A stretch of 37,351 nucleotides of DNA, from the NCBI GenBank assembly GCA_002973575.1, contig PVEQ01000027.1:1-37351 (forward strand). Reading direction: 5' to 3'. Below are positions 31,981 to 37,351 of the stretch, piece after piece. Source of the DNA: Sediminibacterium magnilacihabitans (GTDB lineage: Bacteria > Bacteroidota > Bacteroidia > Chitinophagales > Chitinophagaceae). The translations under genes and the position numbers were made by a program. The number at the start of each line of letters is the position of its first letter. Position 1 is the stretch's first letter. The notes beneath the pieces were generated by a model that was given only the letters and a program-made list of their open reading frames with translations, searched no databases and was not told where the DNA came from.

Positions 31981-32503
31981 AAGAAAAATACAATTGTTGA
32001 TGGCTTTGCTGCTTGTCTGCTCCGCAGGCATGGCCCAGTTGTCTACTTCTTGTTCTTTTTCTTCTATCTGTGTAGGTAACAAGGGTACTATGGGAGTTGC
32101 CAGTCCCCTTCTTGTGTACAGCAAAACAAAATGTTTAACGGTCTCCAATGGTTTGGGCGTTTTGGATATTGCCAATAACGGTAATGGACGTTTCGATGCG
32201 AACTGCAGGGAAATACCGCCTGTAGGACCCGGCGTACCGGAATTCTCGCTGTCACTCTCGGTATATCCCAATCCTACCAGGGGAATGAGCACCTTGAAAT
32301 GCAAAGGAAATTTTGATGCAGGATTGTCCTGCATGGTGCGGGTTATTGCCTTTGACGGAAGGGTTATGTTGTCGCAGGTGGTGCCCATGGCAGCGATGGC
32401 TACCGGATGGACATTCGACCTCAGTAATTATACTTCCGGCACTTATATGGTTAACGTGGAATTGATACGCCAGCAGTATAATCTGAAACTGATCAGGTTA
32501 TAA
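31970..32503 (+). CDS. very small T9SS-sorted protein
   Basis: A 177-residue protein. A signal peptide (MDFKRKIQLLMALLLVC, ending GMAQ near 23) is followed by only about 65 residues of cargo. This includes several cysteines (TSCSFSSICVGNKG, TKCLTV, DANCREI) that could pair. The C-terminal 80 residues are a type A T9SS sorting domain: LSVYPNPTRGMSTLKCKG, VIAFDGRVMLS and SGTYMVNVEL. Most T9SS substrates are hundreds of residues; here the tail is longer than the cargo. Start ATG 31970 overlaps the lipoprotein stop, so they are translated together. I infer that it marks or anchors something else at the surface. Confidence 0.85.
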   Translation: MDFKRKIQLLMALLLVCSAGMAQLSTSCSFSSICVGNKGTMGVASPLLVYSKTKCLTVSNGLGVLDIANNGNGRFDANCREIPPVGPGVPEFSLSLSVYPNPTRGMSTLKCKGNFDAGLSCMVRVIAFDGRVMLSQVVPMAAMATGWTFDLSNYTSGTYMVNVELIRQQYNLKLIRL

Positions 32504-32563
32504 AATTATTACCAGGCAACTGGTTGAAGATACTATTGTCTATTGAAACGCATCAATGCGCAG

Positions 32564-32684
32564 TGTCCTGAGAAAGACTATTTAAATCCATATCCTGTGA
32601 AAGACCAAAAATCCTATCCTATGAGAGACTATTAAAAACTAAATCTATGAAGAACCATTTTTAAATGAATGTCCTGTAAAAGCT
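32564..32684. repeat. degenerate tandem repeat in an intergenic gap
   Basis: Four to five copies of about 26 nt with a core like TATCCTGTGAAAGACCA occur at 32564, 32591, 32615, about 32640 and 32670, with spacing 24-29 nt. The 32504-32727 gap has no other gene. The repeats may be a decayed coding repeat, an RNA structure or protein-binding sites. Confidence 0.65.
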
Positions 32685-32727
32685 TTCAGGTATCAATTAA
32701 CCAAACGATTTGCCTAAAATACTGTAT

Positions 32728-33567
32728 ATGAAAACAAAGTTCATCAAAATACTCGCTGTGCTTGCACTTGCTTGTATAACAGGTATAGCTGTGGCGCAGC
32801 CTCCTGCGGGTATCCCTTATCAATTCGTTGCCAAAGACAACATAGGCAACCCGGCCCGCAACCGGACGGTATATGTGCAATGTGCTATCATACAAACGGC
32901 AGCAGTAGGCGGCACAAATGTGCTGGAAGAAACACACCAGGTGCAATCGAATAGTGATGGTGTATTCGAGATCATCATCGGTCAGGGAACCAAACCCCCC
33001 ACAAGCCTCAACAAGAGCCTGTCTACCATTCCCTGGGCGAGCGGACCTTTCTTCTTCAACCTGAAAATTGCAGTAGCCCCTTCTATACCGGCATCGTGGT
33101 GGGTTGCAAAAGACAACTATGTAGACATGGGAACGATGCAATTGTGGAGCGCCCCCTATGCATTGTATGCGGGCAATGCCAGTGTAACCAATGTCAATAC
33201 AAGCATAAAGGCCGGCCCCGTTAATTCATTCCTTGTCACGGACAGTACAGGGCAGGTAAGCTGGGCTACGCCGCAGGCGGCAAATGTAAATGTGACACAT
33301 ATCTCCAATGTCAATCTCACATTGAATTCAACATTTGGACAAACGGTTATGATCCAGCCCAATACTACGGCGTTGGTAAAAGTGTTTATTCCGGGAGTTA
33401 AGAAAGGTGACCCTATCCTCGTAACTCCCGACGATGATTACACCAATTGGTCGATCTACAGTTCATGGGTAAGTAATCGCGATACAGTCGCGGTGCGATT
33501 GGCTAATTATACGAATAATGTGGTATCGGTATTGAGTAGTCAGTATAAGATCGTTGTTATAAAATAA
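32728..33567 (+). CDS. exported protein of the PPAGIPYQ family with C-terminal beta domain
   Basis: A 279-residue protein. ATG 32728 is chosen over a TTG at 32710 because it begins the signal peptide (MKTKFIKILAVLALACITG, ending VAQ). The N-terminal domain (about 24-150) is a widespread Bacteroidota module: PPAGIPYQFVAKDNIGNPA, a strand ending in ETHQVQSNSDGVFEIIIG, IPWASGPFFFNLKI, and NYVDMGTMQLWSAPYALYA. That module usually precedes fibre, collagen-like or S74 chaperone parts. Here the C-terminal half is only short strands (AANVNVTHISNVNLTLNSTF, VMIQPNTTALVKVFIP). It has no T9SS tail. Directly upstream of the giant repeat protein, it may be a base or tip protein of the same structure. Confidence 0.8.
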   Translation: MKTKFIKILAVLALACITGIAVAQPPAGIPYQFVAKDNIGNPARNRTVYVQCAIIQTAAVGGTNVLEETHQVQSNSDGVFEIIIGQGTKPPTSLNKSLSTIPWASGPFFFNLKIAVAPSIPASWWVAKDNYVDMGTMQLWSAPYALYAGNASVTNVNTSIKAGPVNSFLVTDSTGQVSWATPQAANVNVTHISNVNLTLNSTFGQTVMIQPNTTALVKVFIPGVKKGDPILVTPDDDYTNWSIYSSWVSNRDTVAVRLANYTNNVVSVLSSQYKIVVIK

Positions 33568-33621
33568 AAGATAAGAGATAGTGTTAGGCAGGATGAATTG
33601 GTTGGATTAAAAGATAATGTT

Positions 33622-36600
33622 ATGAGAAGAAATTTACACAAAATTGCCGGCTTCGCACCCTTGCTGGCTTTTACATTCATAGCAGCAACATCCCATGCCC
33701 AGCGTTTTGGCGATAACCTGGGTAACCATACTGCAACGGATACCTTGCATATGCGAGGGTTCAATATTCTCCAGGCTGGGGGCATTACCATAGGCACCTA
33801 TGCTTTTCTGAATAACAGTGTCGCACTGCAAATAGACGCCACGAATAAGGCCTTATTGCTCCCTAGAGTATCCGATACTTCCGCCATTGCCAATCGTGTG
33901 AATGGTATGCTGATTTACAGTAATTCGGATAACCAATTTTATGCTTGTCAGGCTGGTATATGGCAACCCTTTGGTTTAACCAATCAGGGTGTGACTGCTA
34001 TCAATGGGAGAATAGGAAGTATTACTATTGCAGGGGATACTACGAATACCATCACTTTATCGAAAACCGGCAATAATATTACTATTGCTGCTGCTAATAC
34101 GGTTGCGTTGTGGAACGCTAATAAATTGATGGGAAAAAATATTGCTTCGGCAAATCCTTCTGCTGGTCAGGTGATGATGTGGAATGATACTACTCAATTA
34201 TGGGTGCCTTCGACTATTATTAAATTGAATAATCTAACAGTAACTGGAGTAATTAATGCTGGTTCAGTAAATGGTACATTGACCACAGCTGCTCAGCCCA
34301 ATATTACCAGTGTGGGTACACTGGGTAATCTGACAGCGACGAATGCGACCATCACAAACCTGAATGGTCTGAGCACCCTTACTGCAACGAACATCAGTGG
34401 TACACTGACCACAGCTGCTCAACCCAATATCACCAGCGTGGGTACACTGGGTAATCTGACAGCGACGAATGCGACGATCACTACCGCCAATATCACGAAC
34501 TTAAGCGGAGTGGGTACATTGACAGCAACAAACATTAGTGGTACGTTGACTACAGCCGCTCAGCCCAATATCACCAGTGTGGGAACACTGGGTAATCTGA
34601 CAGCGACGAATGCGAGCATTACGAATCTGAGTGGATTAAATACGTTGACAGCCACCAACATCAGTGGTACATTGACTACAGCCGCTCAACCCAATATTAC
34701 CAGTGTGGGTACCTTGGGTAATCTGACAGCGACGAATGCGAGCATCACAAACCTGAGTGGTCTAAGCACCCTTACTGCAACTAACATTAGTGGTACATTG
34801 ACCACAGCCGCCCAACCCAATATCACCAGTGTGGGAACACTGGGTAATTTGACAGCGACGAATGCGAGCATTACAAACCTGAGTGGTCTGAGCACCCTTA
34901 CTGCAACTAACATTAGTGGTACATTGACTACAGCCGCTCAACCGAACATCACCAGTGTGGGAATACTGGGTAATCTGACAGCGACCAATGCAAGTATCAC
35001 GAACCTGAGCGGATTAAATACGTTAACAGCCACCAACATCAGTGGTACACTGACCACAGCCGCTCAGCCCAATATCACCAGTGTGGGTACCTTGGGTAAT
35101 CTGACAGCGACCAATGCGACGATTACTACGGCCAATATCACGAACTTAAGTGGAGTGGGTACATTGACAGCCACCAACATCAGTGGTACATTGACTACAG
35201 CCGCTCAACCGAATATTACCAGTGTGGGTACACTGGGTAATCTGACAGCGACGAATGCGAGCATTACGAATCTGAGTGGATTAAATACATTGACAGCCAC
35301 CAATATCAGCGGTACACTGACGACAGCTGCTCAACCGAACATCACCAGTGTGGGTACACTGGGTAATCTGACAGCGACCAATGCAACGATCACTACCGCC
35401 AATATCACGAACTTAAGTGGAGTGGGTACATTGACAGCCACCAACATCAGTGGTACATTGACTACAGCCGCTCAACCGAACATCACCAGTGTAGGAACAC
35501 TGGGTAATCTGACAGCGACGAATGCGAGCATTACAAACCTGAGTGGTCTGAGCACCCTTACTGCAACGAACATTAGTGGTACATTGACTACAGCCGCTCA
35601 ACCGAATATTACCAGTGTGGGTACCTTGGGTAATCTGACAGCGACCAATGCGAGCATCACAAACCTGAGTGGTCTGAGCACCCTTACTGCAACGAACATC
35701 AGTGGTACACTGACTACAGCCGCTCAACCGAACATCACCAGCGTGGGTACACTGGGTAATCTGACAGCGACGAATGCGAGCATTACGAACCTGAGTGGGT
35801 TAAATACGTTAACAGCCACCAACATCAGTGGTACATTGACAACAGCTGCCCAGCCCAATATCACCAGTGTGGGTACCTTGGGTAATCTGACAGCGACGAA
35901 CGCGAGCATTACGAATCTGAGTGGATTAAATACGTTAACAGCCACCAACATCAGCGGTACATTGACCACAGCCGCTCAACCCAATATCACCAGTGTAGGT
36001 ACACTGGGTAATCTGACAGCAACCAATGCCACGATCACTACTGCCAATATCACGAACTTAAGCGGAGTGGGTACATTGACAGCCACCAACATTAGTGGTA
36101 CATTGACTACAGCCGCTCAGCCCAATATCACCAGTGTGGGAACACTGGGTAATCTGACAGCGACGAATGCGAGCATCACAAACCTGAGTGGTCTAAGCAC
36201 CCTTACTGCAACGAACATCAGTGGTACATTGACTACAGCTGCCCAGCCCAATATCACCAGTGTGGGTACACTGGGTAATCTGACAGCGACGAATGCCACG
36301 ATCACTACCGCCAATATCACGAACTTAAGCGGGGTGGGTACATTGACAGCCACCAACATCAGTGGTACATTGACCACAGCTGCTCAACCGAATATCACCA
36401 GTGTGGGTACCTTGGGTAATCTGACAGCGACGAATGCCACGATCACTACGGCCAATATCACGAACTTAAGCGGGGTGGGTACATTGACAGCCACCAACAT
36501 CAGTGGTACATTGACAACAGCCGCTCAACCGAACATCACCAGTGTGGGTACACTGGGTAATCTGACAGCGACCAATGCGACGATCACTACGGCCAATATC

Positions 36601-37351
36601 ACGAACTTAAGCGGAGTGGGTACATTGACAGCCACCAATATCAGTGGTACATTGACCACAGCTGCTCAACCGAACATCACAAGTGTGGGTACCTTGGGTA
36701 ATCTGACAGCGACGAATGCCACGATCACTACCGCCAATATCACGAACTTAAGTGGAGTGGGTACATTGACAGCAACCAACATCAGTGGTACACTGACCAC
36801 AGCCGCTCAACCGAACATCACCAGTGTGGGAACACTGGGTAATTTGACGGCGACCAATGCAAGTATCACGAACCTGAGTGGATTAAATACGCTTACTGCA
36901 ACGAATATCAGTGGTACATTGACAACAGCTGCTCAACCGAATATCACCAGTGTGGGCACCTTGGGTAATCTGACAGCGACGAATGCGAGCATCACAAACC
37001 TGAGTGGTCTGAGCACCCTTACTGCAACGAACATTAGTGGTACATTGACCACAGCTGCTCAGCCCAATATCACCAGTGTAGGTACACTGGGTAATCTGAC
37101 AGCGACCAATGCGACGATCACTACGGCCAATATCACGAACTTAAGCGGAGTGGGTACATTGACAGCCACCAATATCAGTGGTACATTGACCACAGCCGCT
37201 CAACCGAATATCACCAGTGTGGGTACCTTGGGTAATCTGACAGCGACGAGCGCGAACATTACGAATCTGAGTGGATTAAATACGTTAACAGCCACCAACA
37301 TCAGTGGTACACTGACCACAGCTGCTCAACCCAATATCACCAGTGTAGGTA
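33622..37351 (+). CDS. giant exported repeat protein, tail-fibre/adhesin type (partial, runs off the window)
   Basis: The frame is open for 1243 codons and continues past the edge. A signal peptide (MRRNLHKIAGFAPLLAFTF, ending HAQ) is followed by about 190 residues with blocks seen in Bacteroidota fibre proteins: HTATDTLHMRGFNI, KALLLPRVSDTSAI with GMLIYSNSDNQFYACQAG, and ALWNANKLMGKNIASANP then QVMMWNDTTQLWVPS. From residue 218 a Thr/Asn-rich array of 42- and 47-residue units begins, each with TLTTAAQPNITSVGTLGNL. Alternating hydrophobic and Thr/Ser/Asn residues indicate a beta-solenoid. No T9SS tail is visible because the end is outside. An S74 chaperone or a sorting domain is expected there. 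Function in attachment is inferred. Confidence 0.88.
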   Translation, partial: MRRNLHKIAGFAPLLAFTFIAATSHAQRFGDNLGNHTATDTLHMRGFNILQAGGITIGTYAFLNNSVALQIDATNKALLLPRVSDTSAIANRVNGMLIYSNSDNQFYACQAGIWQPFGLTNQGVTAINGRIGSITIAGDTTNTITLSKTGNNITIAAANTVALWNANKLMGKNIASANPSAGQVMMWNDTTQLWVPSTIIKLNNLTVTGVINAGSVNGTLTTAAQPNITSVGTLGNLTATNATITNLNGLSTLTATNISGTLTTAAQPNITSVGTLGNLTATNATITTANITNLSGVGTLTATNISGTLTTAAQPNITSVGTLGNLTATNASITNLSGLNTLTATNISGTLTTAAQPNITSVGTLGNLTATNASITNLSGLSTLTATNISGTLTTAAQPNITSVGTLGNLTATNASITNLSGLSTLTATNISGTLTTAAQPNITSVGILGNLTATNASITNLSGLNTLTATNISGTLTTAAQPNITSVGTLGNLTATNATITTANITNLSGVGTLTATNISGTLTTAAQPNITSVGTLGNLTATNASITNLSGLNTLTATNISGTLTTAAQPNITSVGTLGNLTATNATITTANITNLSGVGTLTATNISGTLTTAAQPNITSVGTLGNLTATNASITNLSGLSTLTATNISGTLTTAAQPNITSVGTLGNLTATNASITNLSGLSTLTATNISGTLTTAAQPNITSVGTLGNLTATNASITNLSGLNTLTATNISGTLTTAAQPNITSVGTLGNLTATNASITNLSGLNTLTATNISGTLTTAAQPNITSVGTLGNLTATNATITTANITNLSGVGTLTATNISGTLTTAAQPNITSVGTLGNLTATNASITNLSGLSTLTATNISGTLTTAAQPNITSVGTLGNLTATNATITTANITNLSGVGTLTATNISGTLTTAAQPNITSVGTLGNLTATNATITTANITNLSGVGTLTATNISGTLTTAAQPNITSVGTLGNLTATNATITTANITNLSGVGTLTATNISGTLTTAAQPNITSVGTLGNLTATNATITTANITNLSGVGTLTATNISGTLTTAAQPNITSVGTLGNLTATNASITNLSGLNTLTATNISGTLTTAAQPNITSVGTLGNLTATNASITNLSGLSTLTATNISGTLTTAAQPNITSVGTLGNLTATNATITTANITNLSGVGTLTATNISGTLTTAAQPNITSVGTLGNLTATSANITNLSGLNTLTATNISGTLTTAAQPNITSVG
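34273..37351 (+). repeat. in-frame tandem array, 23 complete units plus a partial one
   Basis: Unit starts (GGT of GTLTTAAQP) are at 34273, 34399, 34540, 34666, 34792, 34918, 35044, 35185, 35311, 35452, 35578, 35704, 35830, 35956, 36097, 36223, 36364, 36505, 36646, 36787, 36913, 37039, 37180 and 37306. Spacing is 126 nt (14 units, type A) or 141 nt (9 units, type B, a 15-nt in-frame insertion making TITTANITNLSGVGT). All keep frame. The array runs off the window edge. Confidence 0.95.

Noticed and set aside
34686..36377. Several antisense open frames of about 75-105 codons with repeated MLVAVRVLRPLRFVM-like sequence
   Set aside because: They are the reverse complement of the repeat array; the repeat lacks stops in one minus frame, and the pattern repeats with the same period.
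34273..37351. Array considered as CRISPR or satellite DNA
   Set aside because: Units are contiguous, 126 or 141 nt, have no unique spacers and stay in one reading frame with protein-level constraint.

Overview
The window reads as a chromosomal segment of a Bacteroidota bacterium, most likely of the family Chitinophagaceae or a close relative. Four things point there: C-terminal type IX secretion (T9SS) sorting domains; promoters of the Bacteroidota form TTTG-N19-TAnnTTTG, with no obvious Shine-Dalgarno sequences; family content (GH92, DUF4407, S1/P1 nuclease, the PPAGIPYQ exported family); and the gene order rpsL-rpsG. Assignment below phylum is inference. Most of the window is ordinary housekeeping and carbohydrate metabolism. 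The last 6 kb is an accessory-looking surface-protein locus.

Layout. 113-3730: an operon of five genes for non-phosphorylating L-fucose (or similar deoxysugar) oxidation: mutarotase, two short-chain dehydrogenases, a fumarylacetoacetase-fold hydrolase and a lactonase. It ends in a strong terminator. 3866-7269: an exported GH92 alpha-mannosidase-type enzyme followed by a LacI-type regulator. 7327-10591: an exported S1/P1 nuclease, two small proteins (one exported with a basic C-terminal motif, one built of 11-residue amphipathic repeats), a Tat-type exported TIM-barrel protein and a SnoaL/NTF2-like protein. 10691-10762: tRNA-Glu(UUC) with a textbook promoter and terminator. 10944-13243: gapA and pgk. 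13244-13347: an octamer-based inverted repeat. 13383-17499: LemA, two TPM-domain proteins and a DPP-IV-like S9 peptidase, facing a DUF4407 membrane protein. 18895-27200: yidC, two small exported proteins, a TPR protein, a ComA-like phosphosulfolactate synthase with aroE, rdgB with an uncharacterised partner, and a branched-chain aminotransferase. 27226-30069: a large T9SS-secreted protein. 30240-31117: rpsL-rpsG, closed by a terminator with no fusA behind it.

31537-37351 is the most unusual part. A lipocalin-like lipoprotein overlaps a very small T9SS-sorted protein. After a gap holding degenerate tandem repeats comes an exported protein of the PPAGIPYQ family. Last is a giant exported protein that runs off the window edge and carries at least 23 complete repeats. 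The repeats come in two lengths (42 and 47 residues) and three sequence alleles, arranged as a mosaic with at least one visible hybrid unit. They carry an AAQPNITSVGTL motif that I associate with viral tail-fibre-type proteins. I infer a cell-surface fibre or adhesin whose length and composition change by recombination between near-identical units.

Plain limits: family calls are from reading motifs, no database search was run, promoter calls are by eye, and substrates of the sugar enzymes are inferred from gene neighbourhood.
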